Positions 47,985 through 57,600 of a stretch of 64,000 nt of DNA are shown piece after piece (positions within the stretch are counted from its first letter, which is position 1; each line of letters starts with the position of its first letter). The DNA comes from Tetracladium setigerum (lineage: Eukaryota; Ascomycota; Leotiomycetes; Helotiales): contig PZJY01000006.1 of assembly GCA_031472005.1 (NCBI GenBank), positions 744,001 through 808,000 of the forward strand, written 5' to 3'. The notes beneath the pieces were generated by a model. It saw only the letters and a program-made list of their open reading frames with translations. It was not told the DNA's origin and made no database searches. A program made the translations under genes and the position numbers.

Positions 47985-48415
47985 TGAAATAATGCCGATA
48001 GGTTGCTTTCTAGCATGAAACGTATGCATGTATATCGTGTAATGCCCGGGTTATGCCATTTCCTTCGACTGCTCGAGAACATTTCATAATTATGCCACCC
48101 TTTTGTTTCCATTTGGTTTCCTGGCATTAAGTAGATATATATACTTCAGGTTATGCCTGGGTTGTGCCAGAGTTATGCCATTTCCTGAAAGAAAACACTT
48201 CGTAATAATGCCGCTATGTTGTTTTCTAGCATAAAACAAATAAATATATTTCATAAAATGCCCGGGTAATGCTCAGGTTACGCCTTTGGCTTGAAAGAAA
48301 ACACTTCGTAGTAAAGTCGCCATTTTGTTTCGTGGCACAATATATATATATTCGGCAATGCTCGGTTTATGCCTGGATTGTGCCATTTACCCAAAGAAAT
48401 ACTTTAGAATAATGC
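47985..48415. repeat. Degenerate tandem repeat, unit about 100-118 bp, about four copies
   Basis: Successive blocks start with a version of ATAATGCCG(A/C)TATGTTGTTTTCTAGC at about 47989, 48085, 48203, 48309 and 48408 (partial). Each also has an AATGCCCGGGTTATGCC-like core and, in most copies, GAAAGAAAACACTTCGTA. Copies have drifted but share order and spacing, with TA-rich stretches between. Confidence 0.8.
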
Positions 48416-48422
48416 CCATAGT

Positions 48423-48548
48423 AGGAGTAGAAAGGTACTTGCGCATAGATAGGTAAGTGCTGTTCTGAGATAGGAAAGCACTACACACAAATAGGAAAGT
48501 GCAATTCACCTAAATGTGCGCGCAGGAAAGAGCTATTCACATATAGCA
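48423..48548. repeat. Short dispersed AATAGGAAAGTGC-type repeat
   Basis: Directly after the larger array, variants of GATAGGTAAGTGCTGTTC, GATAGGAAAGCACTACAC, AATAGGAAAGTGCAATTCAC and CAGGAAAGAGCTATTCAC recur about every 30-35 bp. Confidence 0.65.
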
Positions 48549-48854
48549 AAACTTCTCGATGGCCAATTATGCGGCGCTACAGCTGCAAAAATACATGGAA
48601 TGGGGCACACGTCTGATGGGTAACGATATCTATATCACACTTCACGACTTCTGGCACCCTGGCTGTTTTCGTATTTACTATGATCGCTATAAAGAGATTT
48701 GCATTGATCGTGTTCCTTATCTACTGACTACTGTCTATACTTTCGTCCCTTGCGTTCGTTAGGTAAAGATACATATCCGATTCCCCGTCTCCCAAAAGAA
48801 AAATTACCTCAAACACCCTTTGCCCACCTTTTTCAACCAATAATTTCCTATACT

Positions 48855-51341
48855 TTACCCAAAGACCTCCATAAGAAAGTGATATTGAATACAATTCCCG
48901 TCTTCCCTCCCTCTCACATTCAAAGCTTTACACCTATCTGCCAATTCGTATCCAATCGGCGGCGCGCCACAAAAGAAGACTCCAACCTTCCTATCATCTT
49001 CATCCACATGCTCCATCTTTCCGTTTCTCCCAAAAAGCTTCACCATCTCTTCGTAGTGATCATTCATGATCTGTTCGAAATCCGGTCGTCCGAAGTGCGT
49101 TTCATTCAACAGTCCCGTGATTGGCGATAACGGATGTGCATCAGTTCGATGCCGTTCTAGCAGGTAACGGTATGTGTGAGTAGCGACGGATTTCCTCTTT
49201 TGAGTGCAGTGAGTGAAGATGTTGACTTGAAGGCCAAGATTGGTTTCGTTGGCGTGCAAGGCGGAGAAGGAGGAAATTTCGTTGAGGAGATCACTGAACC
49301 AGAGGAGGTAGTTGCGGTCTTTGACAATCCACCTGAAGTCAACACGTCTGAACTCGAGGATTTCGGTGTCGGTTGTGGTGGTGGTTGGACTTCTTTCTAG
49401 ATTGTCTTGCTCTTGCTTTTCTTGGACGGCAGGTTCGGAATTATTTGGGGAGTTTGTGATCGTCTCCTGACTACTCTCTTGCCTTGTTGCGCGTGGTGGC
49501 GTTGTTGACGGTGCTGGTAGGTTCATACGCTCTCGCTGTCTTTCCTCTCTTCTCTTTAGATCTGTAAGAATTCCTGAAAATGGTGTAACGCCGATGCCGC
49601 TACCAATTACTAGCGAAGAAGAGAAATCGTAGAATCGCTGCGCAGGAGCTCCATACGGTCCATCAATTCCAACCTTGATATCACGCTTCTCACCTTCCTT
49701 AGCGAGCTCTCGCAGCTTTCCTGTCCAGTCGCCATCCGTCTTGATATGGACTTGCATCTCGTTGTCAATACAAGTTGAGATAGTAAATGGATGATACTGG
49801 AACCACGACAGCTCCGGGACTTGAAGAAATATGTATTGTCCGGCTTTGTAGGACCAATATCGGTTCTTGATCGTGACTGTGATCCGAACGGTTTCGCCAT
49901 CGAGGATCTCGATAACGGCCGGGTGGGGATTGAAGCCGTTGAGGACGCGGACGAGTCGTTCAATGATGACGAGGAGGAAGGGGAAGGCGAGCCAGTAGCC
50001 GAGCATGGGAAATTGGAAGAGGCCAGCTGCTCCATGCGCGCAGAGAAGAGCGAGCATGGGGAACATCAGGAGATGGCCCAATTGGAAGCACTCGTAATGA
50101 TTTTTGCGAATGTAAGGCATGCTAAGAGCGGCCTGGGGGGTGGTTAGTGTCTAGCTTTTTGGGTGAAGTAAGGGAAATCGTTGGAGCACCATCGAGCGTC
50201 AAAAGCGTGAAATGGTGAAATGGTAAACTGTTGTACTACGCCACATCTGGCATCTATCGGAGAACTGGGATTGGAATGAACACAGAAATGCATTAGACTT
50301 ACTATAGTCCAGAAAAGACCAAGTGCTGTGACCCCACTCCAACCTGGGAGGGAGGCAACATAGACTCGATATGGTCGAGGAACTGCATCGGGTCCTAGCA
50401 ATGCCGCAACTGCTTCCTCTCGAGATGATCTGCTGCCGTAAACGAAAGATCTGTTTCGCGATTAGCAGCGGAAAGAAACCAGCGAAAGCTATATGTAAAC
50501 ATACCCAGTGAGGTGACCAAGTGCGTGAAGGGAAGCAAAGAACAGAGCAACACAAGATATCTTGACGTGGAACATTTGATGGAGATCCCAGTTGATGAAT
50601 CGTGAAATATAATAAAAACGACGAGCAAAAGTGGACAGATATCGAGACTGCGAGGAGACTTAGTACCAAAAACATAGCTTCGGGCCAAGAAGCTGCTCTT
50701 TGGTGACTTACCATCGATGTAATGAGAAAGAACAATGTCGGATATCTGAACCCACATTATTAGCAAAGTAAACGAGAGCACGTTTTGAATCATTAAACTT
50801 ACAATATCCCAGCGCACGTCTTAGCCAGCACGATTCCCCATCCGAATCCTGCTCGATATTTTGGATCACTCAGGTATTTCCCAAGCTGCCAGCCTCCCAT
50901 TCCAATCTGAGATAACAACACCACAAGTAAGAAAACCATTTCTGGTCCTCTAACTTCCCAATACGCACGAAATCTTCGAAATATACCAATGCGCTTCATG
51001 TAGTCATCATGATCCTCCTGCGCCTTTTTACTCGGGTTCAACGACGGAACCTTCCATCCCTTCACGATCTCCTTGAAATCGGCTCTTGAAATCGTCTTTT
51101 TATGGCTATTTCCCATCAGGGAGCGCAAGAACTGATGGCGTGCCTCCGTATCCTCTTGGTAGTGGGCGTCATGAGGGCGGGCTTTAGGCGATATTTCTGC
51201 GTGAACTTCGTCTAATTTGAGTTCGACTTCGGAATAAGATATCTCGCCGTTGGAGTCTTCATCTAGGTCGTCCAAAAATTCCTCGATTTCCTTATCGATG
51301 AGGTATTGCTCATCCTGTTTCTGTGGTGTTTTGGAAGCCAT
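48855..51341 (-). CDS. noxC: EF-hand NADPH oxidase (NoxC-like)
   Basis: Multi-exon gene beginning MASKTPQKQDEQ. Residues about 25-40 contain a canonical EF-hand loop (DEDSNGEISYSEVE); a second region (NSHKKTISRADFKEIV) is weaker. Then come the ferric-reductase-like membrane helices with haem histidine pairs in MFHVK...SLHALGHL and NHYECFQLGHLLMF...CAHGAAGLF, the FAD motif YHPFTIST, then GIDGPYGAPAQ and VIGSGIGVTPFSGIL for NADPH binding, and the final VGVFFCGAPPIG and FLMEVFG. A Ser/Thr/Pro/Gln-rich insert of about 60 residues sits between the NADPH loop and FRRVDFRWIVKDRNYLLWF. Fungal NoxC is the only class with an EF-hand, implying calcium control, and makes superoxide at membranes. An earlier in-frame ATG at 51389 would add a hydrophobic leader. 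Confidence 0.9.
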
Positions 51342-52345
51342 GAACAAAGTGACAAGAGAGAAGTGACACGAGAGAAAGGTCAAAAGCAAGATATCAATAC
51401 ACGAGAGAAAGAAGGAGGAAGGAAAACATCACGCATCCCGGGGAGGGTGGATGGTCGAATAATATAGAGCCAAATCGTCAGCGCAACTATGCGTAGGCCC
51501 AGATTCTCTCGGGACTTTGTCTCAAGGCACAAGAAATTAGATGATACCTAGCTGCTTGGCCGCCTATCACGGCTTTGCACGTTCTGGGGATCAATGGGTT
51601 AGTGGATGGCCTTGGGGACACTTGGAAAAATAGGTTTTGGTGGTTTTGCAACCCTCCAAGTCTGACGCCGGACGCCCCAAGACTTGCCCAGGCGAGAAGC
51701 AAGGAAACGTCACAGCTGGATCTTGGCGTCAGGCCAGTGGCATTCTGGGCGCGTCGATGGAAAAAGCACCAAGAACTCAAGATGATCACCATTATTCCAG
51801 CGAGTCGAGAGTGCCATGAATCACCTATGTATGTGCATAGCAGCTTCCTCCCTGTTCATGTGTACATAGTACCTTCCAGTATATATATAGGAAGCCACTT
51901 CCTGTCTTTCTGCGTAGCGCCTTCATATATATATATATATATAAATAAGTAGCCCCTTCCTATCTTTCTAATTCGCGACTTCTTGTCTATTGTGCATTGT
52001 ATCGTCCTGTCGAAATGTATAGGTACCTCGGGCCTTGTTGTGGGGGAAGAGAACTCTTTGCACAGTATTAATCGATCTCTTGTGTGTCTTTTGTGGAATT
52101 GCAGGATAATGACATCGGCACACTTGTACCAATAACATCAATTAGAGTCAAGAGAGTCAAGACAAGGGAAAAGTCACAAGCCAAATGCACAAGAGATTGG
52201 ATTTTTGGAATTCTATTTTTGTTTCAGCGAGCTCGTGAGATGCCATTGAAATGCCCTTTTCTCGATACAGCCTGCCCATCCAGCAAGAGTTCGTAGAGTT
52301 CGCAAAACCCGCACCACCATTCCCCGAAAGCAATCATAAACTCCT
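51342..52345. other. 1-kb intergenic region
   Basis: Contains the NADPH oxidase promoter and the 3' end of the RACK1 transcript, both on the minus strand. Only a TA dinucleotide run is notable. Confidence 0.55.
51925..51943. repeat. (AT)n microsatellite
   Basis: About nine AT units in intergenic DNA. Confidence 0.88.
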
Positions 52346-53596
52346 TTATGCCCTTGACATAACACCCCAAGCACGGATGATGTTGTCGGTATAACCAGCA
52401 AACAAGGTCTGTCCATCTCCACTCCATGCCAAGCTAACACACTCTGGCTCTCTGCTCTTCTTGCCAACGGCCTGGAACTCGGGCTTCAACTCATCAACCT
52501 TGCTCTTCTTCTCGAGATCGAAGATGATGATGCTGCTGGAAGTGGCGGCGCACAGCCAGTAACGGTTGGGGGAGAAGACGAGAGCGTGGATCTCATCACC
52601 AGCGTTCAAGGAGTAAAGGTGCTTCGACTCGTTCAAGTCCCAGAGCATGGTGGTTCCGTCCTTGCCACCGGAGGCGCAGAGAGATCCATCAGGGGAGATG
52701 GTAACGGTGTTAATGTAGCCAGTGTGTCCGATGTGGTCGGTTTGAATTCGGCAGGAAGAGAGCTCCCAGACCTGTTTTTTTGAGTTAGCAGTGCTCAATT
52801 GGAAATTTCTTGACTCAAATTTGAACGTGCGAAGTTCGTATCAGGGCATATGGTGTTGGGTGGTCTCATGGCCTGGTCTCCCAGGCTCTGAAGTAGCAAA
52901 TACTTTATTGTTGCGTAACATCATGTGAACCTCGCACGTTCAAAATTGACCCAAAATCAGAATTTCTCTCACCTTGACAAGCTTGTCCCATCCGGAGCTG
53001 ACAATGACCGGGTTTTGAGGGTTGGGGCTGAATCGTACGCAAGAAACCCAGTCGGTGTGTCCCTTATCGGTGATAGTGAACTTGCAGTCACCAAGAGTGT
53101 TCCAGAGCTTGATGGTTCGGTCGCGGGAACCGGAAACGATCTGTCTGTTGTCGGCGGAGAAGGAGACGGACAGAACATCGTTGGTGTGGCCAACAAATCG
53201 TCGGGTGGTGGTACCGGTGGAAAGCTCCCAGAGGCGGAGAGTCTTATCCCACGAGGCGGAAAGAGCATAGGCACCGTCGGAGGAGATAACCTAGATTCAG
53301 TCTCAGCTTAATATCCCCAAAAAACAGCCATTGAAGCCCCAATGCAATTGCAGATCTGCCAACACTGCCGAAGTCTAGGAAGAACGTACGCAGTCGGAAA
53401 CGATGTGCGAGTGACCGTGGAGAGATCGCTTTGGGTAACCATATGAGGTATCATCGCGGGTCAAGTTCCAGATGATCAAGGTCTTGTCGCGGGATCCTGA
53501 CAAGAGCATGTTTGGGTTTTCGAGGGAGGTCGCGAGGGAGGTGACCCAGCCGCTGTGGCCCTCAAGGGTGCCCTTGAGAATGAGAGTTTCCGTCAT
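52346..53596 (-). CDS. cpc2: RACK1-type ribosome-associated WD40 protein (Cpc2/Asc1)
   Basis: Three exons, complement(53390-53596), complement(52973-53290) and complement(52346-52771), total 317 codons with stop, the usual RACK1 length. It starts MTETLILKGTLEGHSGWVTSLATS and has seven WD repeats, e.g. LLSGSRDKTLIIWNL, YALSASWDKTLRLWEL, IVSGSRDRTIKLWNTLGDCKFTI, IVSSGWDKLVKVWEL, CASGGKDGTTMLWDL, LCAATSSSIIIFDLE and LFAGYTDNIIRAWGVM. RACK1 sits on the 40S head near the mRNA exit and links translation to signalling; in fungi Cpc2/Asc1 opposes the general amino-acid control. Intron 2 (52772-52972) is unusually long at 201 nt because it carries a snoRNA (separate entry). Confidence 0.97.
52836..52929 (-). 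ncRNA. C/D-box snoRNA, U24-like (snR24), in RACK1 intron 2
   Basis: On the minus strand, in order: box C ATGATGT (complement of 52918-52924), guide and D'-like element TATTTGCTACTTCAGA (complement of about 52887-52902), a GC-rich hairpin with CTGGGAGACCAG, box C' ATGAGAC (complement of 52863-52869) and box D CTGA (complement of 52841-52844). The guide stretch and the C/C' boxes match my memory of yeast U24/snR24, which lies in the intron of ASC1, the yeast RACK1 gene, and guides 2'-O-methylation of 25S rRNA. A perfect 13-bp inverted repeat (52820-52832 and 52932-52944) closes the ends as a terminal stem. Same host gene plus same guide makes orthology likely; precise ends are approximate. Confidence 0.8.
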
Positions 53597-54967
53597 GATG
53601 ATGGATTGTCGTGGGCGTTGCTCGATGTCGCGACGTGAGGAGGGGAATCGGGAAAATATCGAGAATTTTGGAGTGCTTGCTGGTGTGGGATCTTAAGCGA
53701 GCCGCCATAAAAAAACGGCGCTAGTACGAGTACCGCTGCTGCTCGTTCCCCAACTCCTCACCTTCAACTCAAAATGAAGAGGTGGATGACCAAGATTTAA
53801 TGATTTCGATAGCTCAATTGAGAAGCTTCGCCTTTGGTATTTTTATTATTCTCAACTGTTCTTGCTTCATTCCATCAGAGGCAGACTTTTCCCGTATTGA
53901 AATTCCAGAAAGCTTGGAAAACACGTGATCATCTTTCATCACAACGCATTGATGCTCCTGCTGTGACAAATCTGATTCCATGGCTATCAACTTGGATGTG
54001 CTTCAATTATTCATGTTGTGTTTATTTTAGGTCAGTTACGTAGTATTGTGGATTGCTCCTAATATTTTCCCCTTCAGCTACTGATACTGTTGACCTTCGT
54101 GTTTCTGGAGAGTAGGCGATTGTATTGTGATCACCGGACACCTAGAAATCATAAGCAGCAATCTCTGCACAACTCCGACGAACTCGATTACAATTTGATG
54201 GTCCGATGGATAGGCAATGACCCTTTGATTAATTTGTAGCTTTTATCTGGAGTTTGGAACATGACTGAAAAAGGTGTGAAGTGTCGAGGACAAGCCATGT
54301 ATACTTGGCAGGTATAGAACTTTATAGGCAACTAATAGGGGAGCCGGCTTACTTCCTGACTTCAAATGCGAGGGCTGTAGATATTTACTTCTTACAAAAG
54401 GACCACAGAGCATCGCAATTTGGGATTCTTGGGCCGAGAGTGAGGAATGAACCCCAAAGACCGACGGACGAACGCTCTTTCCTCATCGTAGGAGAGAAAA
54501 TTTGACCAACCGTATAGCAAGGCCGAGACACATAAACAAACGCTGCACTGCGCTTGTTGGAAGTAAGTTGGGAGGTAAAAAAGTGGCAAATGGGAAGGCC
54601 AACAGCTTTTTCCACCTCAAGCTTGTACACTACGCAGAGCTGCTCGAGTTGATTTGAGGCTTAGGGCAACCAAACAAAAAAAGCACATCCGTTCAATATA
54701 GGGATAAGCTGCTCTGCTAGAATCCACATTGAATCAATAGGCTCTTGAGGCTCCTTGAGCTCTATTCAGCTGCCCAGCCGACAAAAACATAATCACCTGA
54801 TGCAACAAGACTTTGGTTTGGTTTCCACTGCTACCGGTTTCGTCGATTTCGATAATGTACATCCTGATAACCCGCGCAGTCCGGCATCATCCCGTCCATC
54901 TATAACCTAGCATCCCAGTCATTCCAAAAAACGGCTGATCCCATCCATTCCTCCTAAGCACATTGCT
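53597..54967. other. 1.4-kb intergenic region
   Basis: Contains the RACK1 promoter; the other end is the 3' side of the cytochrome oxidase gene. No credible coding sequence or notable element. Confidence 0.55.
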
Positions 54968-55378
54968 TTATGCGGCAGCGTTGGCGGCTCTGGTGTCCTC
55001 CAACTTCGAGTAGTACTGGTCACGTAGACGGACGGCTGGGACGTGGTATCCGTACCTAGATTGGTCAGTATGGCTCTTGTCGTATGTCGAATTCGAGGTT
55101 TATGCCCACCAGAAGAGGTATCCAAAGGATGTTCCGAGACCTTTTGTACATCAGCTTATGCTCACCGCGTATAGGCCTAGTATCCATCTTCCTCCCAGCT
55201 TCATATGTGCTTCTCCTCTTCAATCACGGGCCCAATTGGAATCGACTCACCGAAGGCGACGCTGAGGTCAAGGACGAGGCCCCTACGGAGCATCTGCACC
55301 AGAACGTTAGCTACAACTTCGCTGGAGCTCCTAGATACTGCAGAATAGGCTTACTCCGGTAATTGGCTTGATAGGCAT
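54968..55378 (-). CDS. Cytochrome c oxidase subunit VIIa-like (Cox9 type), four tiny exons
   Basis: Exons complement(55355-55378), complement(55251-55293), complement(55110-55140) and complement(54968-55055) give exactly 62 codons with stop. The 61-aa product begins MPIKPITGMLRRGLVLDLSV, continues AFGLGTSFGYLFWYGYHV and ends RAANAAA. It has one transmembrane helix (the VAFGLGTSFGYLFW region) flanked by a basic N-terminus and a charged helix, like fungal COX VIIa/Cox9, a small subunit of respiratory complex IV in the inner mitochondrial membrane. All three introns have GT-AG borders and phases fit. No exon is over 90 bases, so automated gene finders could miss it. Divergent from TAF8. Confidence 0.85.
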
Positions 55379-55683
55379 TGTGTTTGCGATGTGAACTTTT
55401 GGACTGAGCTCTCAATTGTGGTTCTTTGGAGGAGGAAGTAGCATGGGGTGATGTTCAAAGCCATTTCGGCGTCTTGAAGATTGCATTAGTCAGCATCGCT
55501 TGGCAGCTTCGTGATATGCATGCGGCCGCTCCTCCAAATTCACCACCAAACTCCAGCATCGCGTCGCGCGACTCTCGAGCTCCTACCTGTATATTTATTT
55601 GCATCTTTGAATTTGAGGGCTTCGCATGGACTGGAAACTATAGATACGCAGCCCCGTAACACGGCCGACAACCACCAGCAGTC
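55379..55683. promoter_or_regulatory. 305-bp bidirectional promoter, COX VIIa-like and TAF8
   Basis: The start codons of the two divergent genes lie 305 bp apart, leaving only this stretch for both promoters. No specific factor site recognised. Confidence 0.55.
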
Positions 55684-56730
55684 ATGGCGCCCATCTCCCC
55701 CTCGGAATCTCTGAAAAGGTCAAGGTCACCACCAGATGAGGACTCGCCCGCTGAGCAAGAAGAACGACAGAGCAAGAGGATTCGTACCGAGTCGGTAGAA
55801 GATGGGGAGGCACAAGTGGAGGTCCAAGAGAAAGTTCAAGAGCAGGCACAAATACCGGCACAAAAGGTCGCAGTCAACAACGGGGGCATAAATCATGAGT
55901 TATTCGACGAGATACCAAACCAACTTCTGAAGCGATCAGTCGCCATAATACTTGAGAAAGTCGGCTTCTCTGGGGCGACCCCAGATGCGTTTGAGGCACT
56001 TTGCTCAGAAGTAGAGACTTGTGAGAGCTCCCTCGACTCTTTTCCATAAAACTTACTGACTGCCTCAGATGCCTCTGTATTTCTTTCGCAAGTTGTCACT
56101 TCTATGATGGGCGCACGACGAGGCCTTCCAACCCCACTCGACTTCGACTACGCCCTCAAGCAATTCAGCCTTCCTACCGCATCTCTGGAACCTCACCTCA
56201 AACCCCCCGTCCGCCCAGAGTACCTACGAACTCTCCTAGAAGGCCCTTCTCTCGAACAAATAGTGACACTTCCGATCGATCAACTTATGGGCAAAGAGTT
56301 AAGCGGCAGACAAGAGAAAGAGTCAAAACTATACATCCCGAAACACCTTCCACCCTTTCCCAGCAAGCACACATACAAGTGGACTGAGCAAGATTCCACT
56401 CGTGAAACGGACGCCAGAAAGATTCGCGAGAAAGCATCTCAGCAAGCACGACAGGGAGAAGAAGCGCTACGTAATCTGACGGCCCAGGGCAAGAAGGGCA
56501 ACGAGAAAGGAGTGAAGAACACGGCGAACAAAGCACCGAAGAGCAAGCAGCGACATCAGTTATGGGAGGAAGCCCAGGGACCTCGTTTACACTCTGCTGG
56601 TGATGATGCGAAGGAAGTCGATAGGAGTATTGTGGTGAATGCGAGTAGTTCTTACCATAGGAAAGGAGCAGCCTTTAGGCGTAAGGGAGCACCACAAACT
56701 CTCCCACCGGAGCTCCTGGGGAACAATTGA
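55684..56730 (+). CDS. TAF8: TFIID subunit TAF8
   Basis: Exons 55684-56020 and 56069-56730, with a 48-nt GT-AG intron, give exactly 333 codons with stop. A charged low-complexity N-terminus with KRSRS and SKRIR is followed by a histone-fold domain (LLKRSVAIILEKVGFSGATPDAFEALCSEVETYASVFLSQV) and the TAF8 C-terminal domain with IPKHLPPFPSKHTYKWT, the diagnostic segment. TAF8 pairs with TAF10 and links lobes of TFIID. The C-terminal third is basic and disordered. Start chosen by the leader and absence of upstream in-frame ATG in a useful context. It is convergent with the Som1 gene. Confidence 0.9.
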
Positions 56731-57032
56731 CAGGATGTCTTGCGGTCCATTTGATTATGCATTTGAGCGAGGTGTTTGGGGCGGGAATTGCAGGCTGTTT
56801 CACAGACCATAGACGCACTGAGAATGCGATGTATTATGAGGAGTTTGATGAATATATTATAATGCAAGAATCGGAAGGAAATTACCTTCTAGAAACAAAT
56901 ATAAGATTGCTTCGTGTTTTCACGACACCTAGAAATTTCTCTGATGTATAGTACAGCAAAACACAGCTCGAAAAACCATCCACAACGCCTATGCAAACCA
57001 AAAATGCGAACATTTAACACCGAAGGTGCCTG
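56731..57032. other. 302-bp convergent intergenic region, TAF8 and Som1 3' ends
   Basis: Nothing recognised beyond AT-rich 3' flanking DNA. Confidence 0.5.
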
Positions 57033-57482
57033 TTAGGAATCAATTAATCCATCATTTTGCAGGTCCCCCTCCCAAGCTGTTGTCTCAATCAAAAAACTCC
57101 TTTTCTGCGACGTCCCCCTCTCTCGATCTTGACATCTGAAAACAACCACACATCAGCACTCATCCCCATCAAACATCATCTCACAAACCACCTCTCAAAA
57201 AAGCCGTTCGCTCACACATCCCGGCCTCTCAACCAAATAACAACCCAAAAACTTTAAAAACCATAAGTCAACTCACCTCCTAAACAGCCTCAAAATCGGA
57301 TAACATCTCGTTGGACTATCCCTCGTCACCGGCTCTTCCACCTCACACCTATACTGCAGCATCTCCAGCAGCTCACATTTCTTCAAATCGCCATCGAAGT
57401 CCTTCCTCCCCTTCCCCTGCGCTGTGATCTGTGCTCGCTCCGGGAGTTGGGACGCTGGGAAAGCTTCTACCAGCGGTGCCAT
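57033..57482 (-). CDS. SOM1: Mitochondrial export protein Som1
   Basis: Exons complement(57277-57482) and complement(57033-57135), with a GTGAGT...TTCAG intron, give exactly 103 codons with stop. The protein begins MAPLVEAFPASQLPERAQI, has KKCELLEMLQYRCEVEEP and TRCYPILRLFRRCQDR, then ETTAWEG. The cysteine pattern (C...C......C......C) and the TRCYP..R.FR.C core are those of the Som1 family, which helps the inner membrane peptidase (Imp1/Imp2) mature proteins facing the intermembrane space. Only exon 1 would be seen as an open frame. The gene is divergent from the next gene with only 118 bp between start codons. Confidence 0.85.
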
Positions 57483-57600
57483 TTTTTGTGATCGTCGGTC
57501 GGTCCAGTGATCTAGGAGCAAAGAAGAATAAATACTGAGAAGCAAGTGGGAACTCGGGGAGAAGAGTGTGATTTTGTATGTGTGAAGAAGGGGGTTGGAA
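57483..57600. promoter_or_regulatory. 118-bp bidirectional promoter, Som1 and the 57601 gene
   Basis: Very short spacer between divergent start codons. It must include both transcription starts, or the 5' leaders overlap. Confidence 0.5.

Larger units (their letters stand above)
46946..48854. other. Convergent intergenic region with tandem repeats
   Basis: 1.9 kb between the 3' ends of Kre6-like and NADPH oxidase genes. It holds the degenerate tandem array below; a 67-codon frame at 48559-48762 has no clear homology and is not called a gene. Confidence 0.55.

Noticed and set aside
48559..48762. 67-codon frame starting MANYAALQLQKYMEW
   Set aside because: No homology recognised, no splice or promoter context; it may be coding but cannot be supported.
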